64,000 bases of DNA from positions 1-64,000 of the forward strand of contig NZ_ASRV01000150.1 in the NCBI RefSeq assembly GCF_000401215.1, in the 5' to 3' direction. Shown here piece by piece: positions 1-8,757 of the stretch (position 1 is its first letter; every line of letters starts with the position of its first letter). This stretch comes from Clostridium sartagoforme AAU1. GTDB lineage: Bacteria > Bacillota > Clostridia > Clostridiales > Clostridiaceae. Below the pieces are notes generated by a model, which saw only the letters and a program-made list of their open reading frames with translations, had not been told where the DNA came from and searched no databases. The translations under genes were made by a program, and so were the position numbers.

Positions 1-322
1 CCATTTTTTATTTCCTTTTACTCAACTATTCTGCTGAGCACATGAGTTATAATATCATGTAGAAAGATGCTTTTTCTCCATAATTTATTTGTTTACGACA
101 AATTATTCTATTCTTATTTATATTTACTCTTATTTTCTACATTTTTCTATTGTTGATACACAGGGATAAGTTGTTTTATTGCAGTATGTTTTATATATTT
201 TATCTAACTATAATTTCTTAGGAAATAAAAAAACTTAAAATATAATTCTTGCTGAAACTTGAAATAAAGCTCAAATGATTAATAAATGAAGTGTACCTAT
301 AATATATTAATATATATGAATC
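1..322. other. Gene-free left edge
   Basis: No open frame with a plausible ribosome binding site is visible on either strand. The stretch is very AT-rich and I see no structured RNA or clear repeat. It lies beyond the terminator of the leftward PTS gene, so it probably belongs to the promoter or 3' flank of a gene outside the window. Confidence 0.4.
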
Positions 323-372
323 GAAAAGGCTGCATTCTTATTGATTTCTAAAATCAAACTAAATACAGCCTC
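323..372 (-). terminator. Intrinsic terminator of the IIBC gene
   Basis: On the minus strand AGGCTGTATT pairs with the complement of AGGCTGCATT, an inner TTGATTT/AAATCAA stem extends the hairpin, and a TTTT tract follows. It lies about 35 bp past the stop codon of the NagE-like gene. Confidence 0.75.
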
Positions 373-405
373 TTCTTAATTTACTTTTCTATTTTATTTT
401 ATTTA

Positions 406-1845
406 TTATCTTTTTAACTCTGCCTTTATAGCATCAGCAACAAATTGTACATTTGTTCCAACTATTACTTGAATATTTCCTTTTCCTGGTCTTATAACAC
501 CTCTAGCTCCTAAAGCTGTTAAGTTCTTTTCTTTAATTATAGAGTTGTCTTTAACTCCAAGTCTTAATCTAGTAACACAGTTATCTACTGACACTATATT
601 TCCTTTTCCACCTAAAGCTTCAATATATGCTTTAGCTAATTCATTCATGTCTCCAGTAAGTGCTATATTTTCACTTAATTCATCTTCATCATCTTCTCTA
701 CCTGGAGTCTTTAAATTGAATTGAGTAATTACAAATCTAAATGTTACATAGTAAAGTACTGCAAATACTAAACCTATTGGTATTAACCAAAGTGGATTTT
801 GCGCCATTGGAGCTTTAAAACTTAAAATCCAATCAACGAAACCAGCACTGAAGTTAAATCCAGCTCTTACTGGTAATAAAGTAGTAATTACCGCAGATAC
901 ACCTGTTAAAGCAGCATGTACTACATATAGTCCTGGAGCTAAGAACATGAATGCAAATTCTAATGGTTCTGTAACCCCTGTAAAGAATGAAGATAAAGCA
1001 GCTGCTAATAATAATCCATATACAGCCTTTTTCTTATTATCTTTAGCAGTATGATACATAGCTAAGGCTCCTGCTGGTAAACCAAACATCATAACTGGGA
1101 AGAACCCTGTCATGTACATTCCTGTTTGTCCTAAAGTACCCTTTCCAGCCCAGAAGTTTCCAAGGTCGTTAATTCCTGCAACATCAAACCAAAATACAGA
1201 GTTAAGTGCATGATGTAATCCAAATGGAATTAATAATCTATTAAAGAATGCATAAATACCTGATCCAATAGCTCCTGTAGAAACAATAGCCTTACCAAAT
1301 GATACTAGTGCATTGTAAACTACTGGCCATACAAAGAATAATACTAATGCTGCAACTAATGAGGCTAAAGCTGTCATTATAGCAACTGATCTTTTACCGC
1401 TAAAGAATCCTAAAGCATCTGGTAACTTAGTTCCTTTAAACTTATTGTAGCATGTTGCTCCAATTAAACCTGAAAGTATACCAACGAATTGGGTTTGGAT
1501 TTTGCTAAATGCTGCTGGTACTTCTGCAACATCAATTCCCTTAAACATAGCAACAGCACCTGTACTTAATACTGTTGTAATAACAAGCCATGAAACTAAT
1601 CCAGCAAGTCCTGCTGTACCATCGTTATCATCTGACATTCCTACTGATACACCAATTGCAAAAAGAATAGCCATGTTATCAATTAGCGCTCCACCAGCTT
1701 TTAATAAGAAAGCTGAAATAACGCTGTTTGCTCCCCAACCTGTAGGATCAAGCCAGTATCCAATACCCATTAAAATACTTGCAACAGGTAATGCTGCTAC
1801 TGGAAGCATTAAAGATTTTCCTAGTCTTTGAAGATACTTCATCAT
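406..1845 (-). CDS. nagE: PTS glucose/N-acetylglucosamine-family transporter, IIBC (NagE-like)
   Basis: Membrane permease that imports and phosphorylates a hexose, probably N-acetylglucosamine or glucose. The 479 residues give an N-terminal IIC domain with many hydrophobic segments (about 10-375) and a C-terminal IIB domain. The IIB phosphocysteine is about residue 423 in NCVTRLRL. The stretch around RLLIPFGLHHALN and the GFFPVMMFGLPAGALAMY block resembles NagE more than PtsG, but I cannot settle the substrate. No IIA domain is fused; the divergent IIA gene at 2405 is the natural partner. The start follows AAGGAGG. The leader carries an antiterminator target and terminator, so expression should need the GlcT-like protein encoded at 2972-3832. 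Confidence 0.87.
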   Translation of the reverse strand: MMKYLQRLGKSLMLPVAALPVASILMGIGYWLDPTGWGANSVISAFLLKAGGALIDNMAILFAIGVSVGMSDDNDGTAGLAGLVSWLVITTVLSTGAVAMFKGIDVAEVPAAFSKIQTQFVGILSGLIGATCYNKFKGTKLPDALGFFSGKRSVAIMTALASLVAALVLFFVWPVVYNALVSFGKAIVSTGAIGSGIYAFFNRLLIPFGLHHALNSVFWFDVAGINDLGNFWAGKGTLGQTGMYMTGFFPVMMFGLPAGALAMYHTAKDNKKKAVYGLLLAAALSSFFTGVTEPLEFAFMFLAPGLYVVHAALTGVSAVITTLLPVRAGFNFSAGFVDWILSFKAPMAQNPLWLIPIGLVFAVLYYVTFRFVITQFNLKTPGREDDEDELSENIALTGDMNELAKAYIEALGGKGNIVSVDNCVTRLRLGVKDNSIIKEKNLTALGARGVIRPGKGNIQVIVGTNVQFVADAIKAELKR

Positions 1846-1913
1846 AATAATAAATCCTCCTTAAATTTTTTATATACAAATTTAAGCCGTTGTATAGTAT
1901 AATTCCAACTTAA

Positions 1914-1963
1914 AAATAAAAAAAGCCGAAAAGGATATACAGATATATAAATCCTTTTCGGCT
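1914..1963 (-). terminator. Leader attenuator of the IIBC gene
   Basis: A perfect 13-bp inverted repeat (arms 1924-1936 and 1951-1963, AGCCGAAAAGGAT and its complement) is followed on the minus strand by TTTTTTATTTTTA. It sits between promoter and start codon, about 70 bp upstream of the IIBC gene, so it is a conditional terminator. Its upstream arm shares GCC with the antiterminator target at 1960-1989. Confidence 0.88.
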
Positions 1964-1989
1964 CATGCTCAACTAATTGATAACACGCC
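1960..1989 (-). promoter_or_regulatory. RAT antiterminator target (GlcT type)
   Basis: The 30 nt on the minus strand begin GGCGTGTTA and end GCATGAGCC. This matches the RAT class bound by BglG/GlcT-family proteins: GTGTTA in the 5' arm and GCATGAG in the 3' arm, as in ptsG leaders. The 3' end overlaps the first bases of the terminator stem, so protein binding and termination are mutually exclusive. Confidence 0.85.
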
Positions 1990-2166
1990 TAAATTTGTAC
2001 ACATATTTTATTTACATTGTTATTGTATCATCTAATGTTATTGTTTTCAAGAGTTTTTTTAGTGTTTTTCCAGCCTCTTTTCTATTATTTTCTTAAGATT
2101 TCATTAATTATATTGAATATACTTAATTTTGCTAACGATTTCACGACTTTTTTTTAATTTAGTTTA

Positions 2167-2196
2167 TTGACAACTATTAATAACTATATATATAAT
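2167..2196 (+). promoter_or_regulatory. Promoter of the IIA gene
   Basis: TTGACA at 2167-2172 and TATAAT at 2191-2196 are separated by 18 bp. The predicted transcript starts around 2203, at the first base of the RAT sequence, so the leader begins directly with the antiterminator target. Confidence 0.7.
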
Positions 2197-2203
2197 CATA
2201 CTA

Positions 2204-2233
2204 GACGTGTTACTGTTTAAACAGGCATGAGTC
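2204..2233 (+). promoter_or_regulatory. RAT antiterminator target upstream of the IIA gene
   Basis: The 30 nt begin GACGTGTTACTG and end CAGGCATGAGTC, a close match to the ptsG-type RAT recognised by GlcT. The 3' part overlaps the terminator stem starting at 2223. It is the plus-strand twin of the element at 1960-1989, so one regulator can control both divergent transcripts. Confidence 0.88.
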
Positions 2234-2262
2234 CATCTCATTTATAGGCTTATGCCTTTTGT
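2222..2262 (+). terminator. Leader attenuator of the IIA gene
   Basis: GGCATGAGTCC pairs with GGCTTATGCC (one bulge and G-T pairs), followed by TTTTGTTTTT. It lies 140 bp upstream of the start codon and overlaps the RAT element. Confidence 0.75.
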
Positions 2263-2404
2263 TTTTAAAATTTAGCATGTAAATTTGTATCTAATATCTA
2301 TGTATTTATTCTTTTGTATTAATAAATACTATAGTTATTAATTAATATATTTATTAAAATATGTAGTAGAAAGGATGTGGATTCCTGATTATTCAGGAAG
2401 TACT

Positions 2405-2923
2405 ATGTTTGATTTTATTAAAAATTTATTTAAATCTGATTCAGTTAATGAAGAAGTTGTTACTAAATCTAACACACTTGTCGCTCCTGTTTCTGGTAAG
2501 GCTATTCCTTTATCAGAAGTACCAGATCCAGTTTTCGCTGAAAAGCTAGCTGGAGACGGAATGGCTATAATAGCTGAGGGAGATACTATAGTCGCTCCTG
2601 CTGATGGAGAAGTTACTCTTATCTTTAAGACTAAGCATGCATTTGCTATGACTTTAGAAAATGGATTAGAATTACTTATTCACATAGGATTAGAAACTGT
2701 TTCTCTTGATGGAGAAGGTTTTGAACAATTAGTAGAACAAGGTGTAAATGTTAAAGCTGGTACCCCATTAATAAAAATAAACAGAGATTTTATTTTATCT
2801 AAAGGATTATCTTTAGCTACACCAGTATTAATAACTAATGTAGATGCAACTAAATCAATAACTCCAATTGAAAGTGGAGATGTTGTTGTAGGTAAAACTG
2901 TAGTTGTAAACTTTGAAGTATAA
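2405..2923 (+). CDS. crr: PTS glucose-family IIA protein (Crr-like)
   Basis: Cytosolic phosphocarrier that takes phosphate from HPr and passes it to the IIB domain of glucose/GlcNAc-type permeases. The 172-residue product MFDFIKNLFK... has the IIA-Glc fold, with the two active-site histidines at about 78 (KHAFAM) and 93 (LLIHIGLETV). I chose ATG 2405, preceded by AGGAAG at good spacing; the upstream in-frame ATG at 2375 abuts its purine tract with no spacer and would add ten unconserved residues. It supplies the IIA missing from the divergent permease. Its leader contains a RAT-terminator pair. Confidence 0.9.
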   Translation: MFDFIKNLFKSDSVNEEVVTKSNTLVAPVSGKAIPLSEVPDPVFAEKLAGDGMAIIAEGDTIVAPADGEVTLIFKTKHAFAMTLENGLELLIHIGLETVSLDGEGFEQLVEQGVNVKAGTPLIKINRDFILSKGLSLATPVLITNVDATKSITPIESGDVVVGKTVVVNFEV

Positions 2924-2942
2924 GATATAGTAATATAAAATA

Positions 2943-2973
2943 AAAATCAGTCATTTTTATAATGACTGATTTT
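2943..2973. terminator. Bidirectional terminator between the IIA and antiterminator genes
   Basis: AAAATCAGTCAT and its complement flank a 7-nt loop with A/T tracts on both sides. It serves both convergent genes and overlaps the stop codon of the antiterminator gene. Confidence 0.85.
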
Positions 2974-3832
2974 ATTTTATAATAGAACTTCTGAATCTTT
3001 CTATATGCATTGCTAAATAAGCTATTTCATCCTCAGATATATTTGATATTTCTAATGCCCTACATATTATCTTTTTTGTTTCCTCTGCAATTTCATAAGA
3101 TAATCTGTATTTCTTTTTTATTACATATATTAAATCATTTTTTATCGGTGCATCTGTTATTATTCTCTCTATTGCAAATCTAATATGTGTTAAGAATCTG
3201 GCATAATCTAATGATTTTCTATCAATCTCTATATTTAATCTATCTTCAACATGTTCAATTATAGAATTACTTAGAAAGCTATATTTTATAGTATTAGATA
3301 ATTTGCCATTATTTCTTGCTGAATGAATATGAAGCGCTATAAATCCTTTTTCACCTTCTGGGATATCTACCTTTAGCTCTTCCCTTATCTTATCTGCAAG
3401 CTTACTCGCCATTTCAAATTCTCTATTATATAAAGTTTGTATTTCTACTATAAATGGATTTTGTATTTCCTCATTCTCTTCCAATCTTTTTATTGCATAA
3501 AAAAGGTGATCGACTAACCCTATATGAATGTTTTCATTAAGAGTCTCTCCTAATTCGTCAGTTATTTCTGCTATAACTTCTTCAACTATTCCTATAAGTT
3601 TAGTATCTACTCTAGTTAATATTTCATTAAAATTTCTTTGGTTTTCTTTATCTTCAATTATAAAAATTTTTTCAACTAATGTTCCTTTTTCTATAATATC
3701 ACCCAGCTTTTTACCGAAACCAATTCCCTTTTGAAAAAGAATTTTTTCTTTTCCTTTTTCTCTTACAAGCAATATATTATTATTAAAGGATTTCACTACT
3801 GTTGCTTTGTTATTTAATATAATCAAATTCAT
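2972..3832 (-). CDS. glcT: BglG/LicT/GlcT-family transcription antiterminator
   Basis: RNA-binding regulator that stabilises RAT hairpins and so prevents termination in PTS leaders. The 286 residues contain an N-terminal CAT RNA-binding domain (about 1-60) and two PRD domains, with the regulatory histidines visible in HIGLVDH, ALHIHSA, FLTHIRF and LAMHIERF. I prefer ATG 3832 after GGGGGAAG over the TTG five codons upstream. Two RAT-terminator elements lie within 1.9 kb, upstream of the NagE-like and IIA genes, which makes them the obvious targets. GlcT is favoured over LicT because of the RAT sequence, but the symbol is inferred. Confidence 0.85.
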   Translation of the reverse strand: MNLIILNNKATVVKSFNNNILLVREKGKEKILFQKGIGFGKKLGDIIEKGTLVEKIFIIEDKENQRNFNEILTRVDTKLIGIVEEVIAEITDELGETLNENIHIGLVDHLFYAIKRLEENEEIQNPFIVEIQTLYNREFEMASKLADKIREELKVDIPEGEKGFIALHIHSARNNGKLSNTIKYSFLSNSIIEHVEDRLNIEIDRKSLDYARFLTHIRFAIERIITDAPIKNDLIYVIKKKYRLSYEIAEETKKIICRALEISNISEDEIAYLAMHIERFRSSIIK

Positions 3833-3854
3833 ATTTTCTTCCCCCAAATAATAG

Positions 3855-4793
3855 TTAGTGTTTTTCTAATATCTTAAAAAAGGTTATGTGATCTCTCCAT
3901 GATCCATTTATAAATAAATATTTTTCATTTAATCCTACTTCTTTAAATCCACAACCTAAAAGAACTGATTTCGATTTTTCATTATTTGTTAAAACTGAGG
4001 CTTCTATTCTATGTAATTCTAATTCATCTCTAGAATACTTCAAAACTAAATTTACAGCTTCCTTCATGTATCCTTTTCCTTGAAAATCCTTATCCATAGA
4101 ATACCCTATTATAGCACTTTTGAATACACCATAAACTATATTCGATATTTTTATTTTTCCTATTAATTTATCATCCTCATATATTCCTAAATCAAAGCCT
4201 GACCCATTCATCAAACTCCTATAACTCTCAAGTAATATGTCTCTCTGTACTTCATAAGTATAGAATACACTATCTCTACTTGGTTCATAACTGCTTAAAT
4301 GTTCTTTATTCCTTATATAGTAATTTAATAGATCTTCTGCAGAATCTGGAGTGAAATTTTTTACTGTTATATTTTCACCCTTCAAATAAACAATGAAACT
4401 TCTTTTAGTATTATTATATTCATTTCTATTTATCCCAAAACTTAATTCATCTAAAAATACTCCATTAGTAAATATATTTTCTGTGAGTATCCCCTCTAAA
4501 GTAAATCCTAGGTCTAAAAATACTTTGTAATTAATATTCTCATCTACTAAAATATTAGATTTATATATATTGCTATCCTTAAATATAGCCCTCAATATAT
4601 TTTCTATTGTTTCCTTTAATAGATCATATTTATTTTCCCTATAAAATTTAAGCTTAACAGTACACTTTTTATTATCCTTATCTAGTTCTACTATAGTAAA
4701 TCTTCCAATAAATATATTATTTTTGTCTTTTATAATATAATCATTAAAAGTTCCCTTAACTAAGTCTATACTTATTCCTTTATTTTCATTCAT
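3855..4793 (-). CDS. Tandem GNAT acetyltransferase (RimJ/RimL type)
   Basis: Likely transfers an acetyl group from acetyl-CoA to an amine; the substrate is unknown. The 312-residue product appears to hold a degenerate N-terminal GNAT half (about 1-140) and a recognisable RimJ/RimL-type C-terminal half, with the acetyl-CoA loop near GYSMDKDFQGKGYMKEAV and the LHRIEASVLTNNEKSKSVLLGCGFKEVG region. I chose ATG 4793, preceded by TTAGGAGAAA; the upstream frame to 4868 has no ribosome binding site. It is convergent with nothing and sits about 20 bp upstream of the antiterminator gene on the same strand, so read-through is possible. Confidence 0.8.
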   Translation of the reverse strand: MNENKGISIDLVKGTFNDYIIKDKNNIFIGRFTIVELDKDNKKCTVKLKFYRENKYDLLKETIENILRAIFKDSNIYKSNILVDENINYKVFLDLGFTLEGILTENIFTNGVFLDELSFGINRNEYNNTKRSFIVYLKGENITVKNFTPDSAEDLLNYYIRNKEHLSSYEPSRDSVFYTYEVQRDILLESYRSLMNGSGFDLGIYEDDKLIGKIKISNIVYGVFKSAIIGYSMDKDFQGKGYMKEAVNLVLKYSRDELELHRIEASVLTNNEKSKSVLLGCGFKEVGLNEKYLFINGSWRDHITFFKILEKH

Positions 4794-4884
4794 AATAATT
4801 TCTCCTAAGTTATATCTGTATCTACTCTTATTTATATTATAACGACAAACAGACCACATACACAACATATTATATTCGACGATT

Positions 4885-4925
4885 TTACTTAATAATCGAA
4901 TTATATTACATTCATTATTAAGTAA
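4885..4925. promoter_or_regulatory. AT-rich dyad between divergent genes
   Basis: Perfect 12-bp arms TTACTTAATAAT (4885-4896) and ATTATTAAGTAA (4914-4925) with a 17-bp spacer lie between the leftward acetyltransferase and the rightward DUF4230 gene. With no T-tract appropriate for either gene it is more likely an operator than a terminator, but this is inference. Confidence 0.4.
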
Positions 4926-4970
4926 TATGCATCATATAATTTATTGATATTAATCAAGCTAGGAGTATAT

Positions 4971-5639
4971 ATGTTTATTTTAACTATGTTTAGAAAAAAT
5001 AAATTGAAAAATAGAATAAGAAACTTTTTTATTATTTTCTTTATACTATCATTAACCTTACTCGTATGTAAACTATTTTTTAATTATAAATATAAAAAAG
5101 ATATTAACAACTTATCTGATTCAAATACTTTTAAAATTATCTCAGAGGAAAGTTTACTTAAAGAAATAAAAAATGTAAATAAGATAATTCCTCTTGAAGT
5201 CGAATTATCTAAAATAATAACTATAGATAAAAGTTGGGGGAATCTTGAAGTATTTCAGAAATTTAAGAGAATAAAATTTTTTGCTAACTGCTCTTATTCA
5301 ATAGATTTATCTAATCTTACTACAAATGATATTAATATAGATAGTAAAAAAAATGAATTATCTATAAATTTTCCTAACCCACAAATTTTTAGTATCAATA
5401 TTGATAAAGAAAAAACTGTTTATGAGGATTCTTCTAATGGTCTCTTAAGATTTGGCGAAATAAAATTAACATCAGAAGAATTTAATATTATTCAAAATGA
5501 GGTACAAAAAAGTTTTGAGGAAACTATGAAAGATGATGAAATCTATGAAAAGGTATTATCTGATAGCAAGATCTCTATAGAAAATTTGCTAAATCAAATA
5601 ACAGATAAAAAGATGTCTATAAGTATATACTTTAAATAA
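4971..5639 (+). CDS. DUF4230-type membrane-anchored protein
   Basis: Function unknown. The 222-residue product has a basic N-terminus followed by one transmembrane segment (about 20-40, [15 protein letters not shown]), then an extracytoplasmic domain rich in charged residues. The [36 protein letters not shown] stretch resembles DUF4230 proteins. ATG 4971 is preceded by AGGAG; the TTG 27 bp upstream lacks a site. It stands between a divergent acetyltransferase and msrA, about 75 bp from msrA, with no terminator between. Confidence 0.65.
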   Translation: MFILTMFRKNKLKNRIRNFFIIFFILSLTLLVCKLFFNYKYKKDINNLSDSNTFKIISEESLLKEIKNVNKIIPLEVELSKIITIDKSWGNLEVFQKFKRIKFFANCSYSIDLSNLTTNDINIDSKKNELSINFPNPQIFSINIDKEKTVYEDSSNGLLRFGEIKLTSEEFNIIQNEVQKSFEETMKDDEIYEKVLSDSKISIENLLNQITDKKMSISIYFK

Positions 5640-5713
5640 ATATATACTTTACTATCTATAGGTATATAATATATTTAAACTATTTAATCTATTTGAGTAA
5701 AGGAGTTGATAAA

Positions 5714-6184
5714 ATGAAAAAAATAGTTTTAGCTGGAGGATGCTTCTGGGGGGTTGAAGAATTTCTTTCTAGATTAGATGGAGTAATATTAACCGAAGTT
5801 GGATATGCAAATGGAAGAACCGAGAATCCTACTTACGAAGATGTGTGTTATAAAAATACTTATTTTGCAGAAGCTTGCTTAGTTGAATATGATGAAACTA
5901 AAATATCACTTGAAAACATATTAAATGAATATTGGTCAATAATTGATCCAACTATTTTAAATAGACAAGGTCCTGATGTAGGAAGCCAATATAGAACTGG
6001 CATATATTATTTAGATGAAAATGACTTAGGAGAGATTCTTAAGTCTAAAGAAGAAACCCAGAAAAAATATGATAAGAAGATTGTTACAGAAGTAACGCCT
6101 TTAATTAATTATTATAGGGCTGAAGAATATCATCAAAAATATTTAAAGAAAAATCCTGGTGGATATTGTCATATAAAACTATAA
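5714..6184 (+). CDS. msrA: Peptide methionine-S-sulfoxide reductase MsrA
   Basis: Repairs oxidised methionine by reducing the S-epimer of methionine sulfoxide. The 156-residue product carries the catalytic GGCFWG motif near the N-terminus, the [15 protein letters not shown] block and a C-terminal GGYCHIKL that could supply a resolving cysteine. ATG 5714 follows AAGGAG; the TTG seven codons upstream precedes that site and is rejected. Fits the oxidative-stress genes elsewhere in the window (rubrerythrin, rubredoxin). Confidence 0.95.
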   Translation: MKKIVLAGGCFWGVEEFLSRLDGVILTEVGYANGRTENPTYEDVCYKNTYFAEACLVEYDETKISLENILNEYWSIIDPTILNRQGPDVGSQYRTGIYYLDENDLGEILKSKEETQKKYDKKIVTEVTPLINYYRAEEYHQKYLKKNPGGYCHIKL

Positions 6185-6227
6185 TAAGATTATTTGCAAT
6201 ATTTATTTAAGCTAGTTATTAAAATGT

Positions 6228-6280
6228 AAAAGGAAATTTTATTTACTATAATTAATATAGTTTGTATATAATTTCCTTTT
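6228..6280 (+). terminator. Probable terminator of msrA
   Basis: AAAAGGAAATT and AATTTCCTTTT form the base of a long AT-rich hairpin ending in TTTTTATTT, about 45 bp downstream of msrA. Confidence 0.55.
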
Positions 6281-6350
6281 TATTTCATATTAACCGTATA
6301 TATCTTATACTTAAGTACTTATTCTTTTGATTTTATAAGAATAAGAGATT

Positions 6351-6406
6351 AAAAAGCCCAGTAAGATTATCTAATATTACTAATATAACTAGAGTCTTAC
6401 TAGGAT
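6351..6406 (-). terminator. Terminator of tcdA
   Basis: On the minus strand TCCTAGTAAGA pairs imperfectly with TCTTACTGGGC across an AT-rich loop and is followed by TTTTTAAT. It lies 43 bp past the tcdA stop. Confidence 0.65.
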
Positions 6407-6448
6407 TTTATCTTATAATAATTATTGCTAAAAATACTGTACTATTAA

Positions 6449-7207
6449 TTAAATGTCACCTATTATATCTTTTACAACTTCTCCCCCTAGTATCATTCCA
6501 GCAACTGGAGGGACAAAAGATATACTTCCTGGTATTTGTCTTCTAATCGTACACTTCTTAGTTCCACCTGTACAAACACAACCAGTTTTACAAGTAACTA
6601 CATCTTCATCCTTTGGTTTTCTTGGCTTTTCTTCTGAGTAAACAACTTTAAGTTTTTCAACTCCTCTTTTCCTTAATTCATACCTCATAACCTTCGCAAG
6701 TGGACAAACTTTTGTTTCATATATATCCGCAATTTTAAATTGTGTTGGATCTAGCTTATTACCTGTCCCCATTGATGCAATTATATTAATGTTTCTTTCA
6801 TAACAATATTGTGCTAAAGCTAATTTTGCTGAAACAGTATCTATTGCATCTATTACATAGTCGACATTCTCTGGAATCAGTTCTTTTATATTTTCTGGAG
6901 TTACGAACACTTCGTGAGTAATAACATTACATTTCCTATTTATAGTAAGAATTCTCTCCTTCATAACATCAACCTTTGATTTACTTATTGTTCCATATGT
7001 TGCATGTATTTGTCTGTTTAAATTAGTTAAGCAGATAGTATCGTCATCAATTAATACTATGTTACCTACCCCTGCCCTTACTAGAGCTTCAACAGCAAAG
7101 CTTCCTACTCCACCAATACCAAAAACTACTACTTTCGAATTTTTCAACTTTCCTAGTCCGTCACTTCCTATAAGTAACTCTGTTCTAGATAATGAATGTT
7201 GTAACAT
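6449..7207 (-). CDS. tcdA: tRNA threonylcarbamoyladenosine dehydratase TcdA
   Basis: E1-like enzyme that cyclises t6A37 of tRNA to ct6A in an ATP-dependent reaction. The 252 residues show the adenylation-domain nucleotide site VVVFGIGGVGSFAVEAL near residue 30, D and R residues in LIDDDTICLTNLNRQ, and the family's PPVAGMILGGEVVKDI C-terminus. The region TCKTGCVCTGGTKKC is more Cys-rich than the E. coli protein and may bind a metal; this type is common in Firmicutes. Monocistronic, with its own terminator. Confidence 0.9.
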   Translation of the reverse strand: MLQHSLSRTELLIGSDGLGKLKNSKVVVFGIGGVGSFAVEALVRAGVGNIVLIDDDTICLTNLNRQIHATYGTISKSKVDVMKERILTINRKCNVITHEVFVTPENIKELIPENVDYVIDAIDTVSAKLALAQYCYERNINIIASMGTGNKLDPTQFKIADIYETKVCPLAKVMRYELRKRGVEKLKVVYSEEKPRKPKDEDVVTCKTGCVCTGGTKKCTIRRQIPGSISFVPPVAGMILGGEVVKDIIGDI

Positions 7208-7382
7208 TACCTTCTCTCCTTCTTGTATCTTATGTAGTTTAACAAAAGATTAAATTTTAATTTATATCTTATTTTAGAACATTATTTATTTATATACAAT
7301 ATTATTATTTTCCATATAATAAAAAACATTATAGTTTATTTAAATAAAGTCTAATATATGATAATATAAGAAATAAATTGAG

Positions 7383-7455
7383 AAGCAATTTATTTTAGTT
7401 CACAATTCATATTTCCATAACTGTGCATCGTGCACTGTGAACTGTGAACTGACAA
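7383..7455. repeat. Short dispersed repeat (GTTCACAG module)
   Basis: Carries AGTTCACAATTCA followed by GTGCACTGTGAACTGTGAACTG, modules found in the longer repeats at 19726, 23773, 36998, 50613 and 63768. It ends just before the mtnN ribosome binding site. Confidence 0.6.
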
Positions 7456-7475
7456 AAGATTTAAGGAGGCTAATT

Positions 7476-8168
7476 ATGATTTTAGGAGTTATAAGCGCAA
7501 TGACTGAGGAGTTGGAACTTCTTTTAAAAGATATGTCCATCCAAGAAGAAACAAAAAAGGCCAATATGACTTTTTATAGAGGTACTTTAGAAAATAAAAA
7601 TATAATTGCAGTTGTCTGTGGTATTGGTAAGGTAAATGCTGCTATTTGTACACAAATATTAATATCTGAATATAATGTATCTTCAATAATAAATGTTGGT
7701 GTCGCAGGTGGTATTGGTAAAAATATTTATCCTGGAGATGTTGTTGTTGGAAAAGATTTAGTTCAACATGATATGGATACAACTGTTTTCGGTGATCCTC
7801 ATGGACAAATTCCAAGGTTAGATACATTTGATTTTAAATGTAATGATATCTTAGTAAAAGCTGCTTTATCTGCTTGTGAAGAAATTAAAGAAATAAACAC
7901 TTTTTCAGGTAGAATAGTATCTGGTGATCAATTTATATCAAGCATTGAAAAAATCCAATGGTTCGAAAAAGAATTTAATGCTATAGCTTGCGAAATGGAA
8001 GGTGCAAGTATTGCTCATGTATGCTATTTAAATAATATTCCTTGTGTTGTTATTAGATCTATATCTGATAATGCCAACAATGGAGCTCATATGGATTATG
8101 AAAAATTTATTCCTATTGCTGTTAGAAACTCTACTATTATTTTAAAAAGTATGTTAGAAAAATTATAA
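7476..8168 (+). CDS. mtnN: 5'-methylthioadenosine/S-adenosylhomocysteine nucleosidase
   Basis: Cleaves the glycosidic bond of MTA and SAH, recycling methionine and feeding S-ribosylhomocysteine to LuxS. The 230 residues contain the general-base glutamate at 12 (SAMTEELE), the GVAGGI phosphate/ribose loop, CEMEGAS (ribose-binding Glu) and the catalytic Asp in SDNANNGAHMDY. ATG 7476 follows AAGGAGG. The in-frame upstream extension runs into a dispersed repeat and is not coding. Confidence 0.95.
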   Translation: MILGVISAMTEELELLLKDMSIQEETKKANMTFYRGTLENKNIIAVVCGIGKVNAAICTQILISEYNVSSIINVGVAGGIGKNIYPGDVVVGKDLVQHDMDTTVFGDPHGQIPRLDTFDFKCNDILVKAALSACEEIKEINTFSGRIVSGDQFISSIEKIQWFEKEFNAIACEMEGASIAHVCYLNNIPCVVIRSISDNANNGAHMDYEKFIPIAVRNSTIILKSMLEKL

Positions 8169-8169
8169 C

Positions 8170-8218
8170 AAATAAAGCAGACAAATTATTATATTTTAAT
8201 AACTTGTCTGCTTTATTT
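8170..8218. terminator. Bidirectional terminator, mtnN / hemerythrin gene
   Basis: AAATAAAGCAGACAA and its exact complement form a 15-bp stem with A/T flanks between the two convergent genes. Confidence 0.85.
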
Positions 8219-8219
8219 A

Positions 8220-8633
8220 TTATATCAACTTCATTTTTGGATATAGACTTCTATCTTCTTTGTCTATTCTATTTTTTAAAAGCTTTAAAACTTTATTACT
8301 TTCTATTAAGAATTTATCAATATCATTTAATATTTTATTCTTAGTGTTAAAATTACTTTTAAATTCCTCAAATACCTTATGTATATTTCCCATCTCTTGA
8401 CTATACTCAAGAGCAATTTTTTTTAAGTTTTCATTTGCACCATTAATTAATTCTGGATACAAAAACTTGTCCTCTGTTTTCATATGGATATTTAACTTTC
8501 CTGCAAGAGTGTTTATATCCCATACCAGACTATCTATATCATTAGTTATATTATTTGAGTTTAAGTTTTTATTTATCTTGCTAAATAAGCTATTTATTTC
8601 TAAGTGCTGTCTTTCTAAATTATCTATATTCAT
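8220..8633 (-). CDS. Hemerythrin-like HHE-domain protein
   Basis: Small all-helical cytosolic protein expected to bind a non-haem di-iron site, for O2, NO or iron sensing or storage. Candidate ligands are H10, H50 with E54 (HMKTE), H85 and E126 (KEDRSLYP), the typical spacing of HHE proteins, though one canonical histidine is not obvious. The 137-residue length is normal. It lies directly downstream of the chemoreceptor gene on the same strand (124 bp gap); a functional link to that receptor is only inference. Confidence 0.8.
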   Translation of the reverse strand: MNIDNLERQHLEINSLFSKINKNLNSNNITNDIDSLVWDINTLAGKLNIHMKTEDKFLYPELINGANENLKKIALEYSQEMGNIHKVFEEFKSNFNTKNKILNDIDKFLIESNKVLKLLKNRIDKEDRSLYPKMKLI

Positions 8634-8757
8634 CTCTTCTAATTTCCTACCTTATCTCTTATTTATTTATATTAACTATATAATAACTAAGAAATAAGAA
8701 TTCTTCTGTGATTTCAATCACAATCTACTAACTATTTAGATTATCTTATTTTAAAGT

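Noticed and set aside
1502-1831. Plus-strand frame of 109 codons
   Set aside because: Lies antisense inside the well-supported IIBC gene and lacks a ribosome binding site; its composition mirrors the permease codons.
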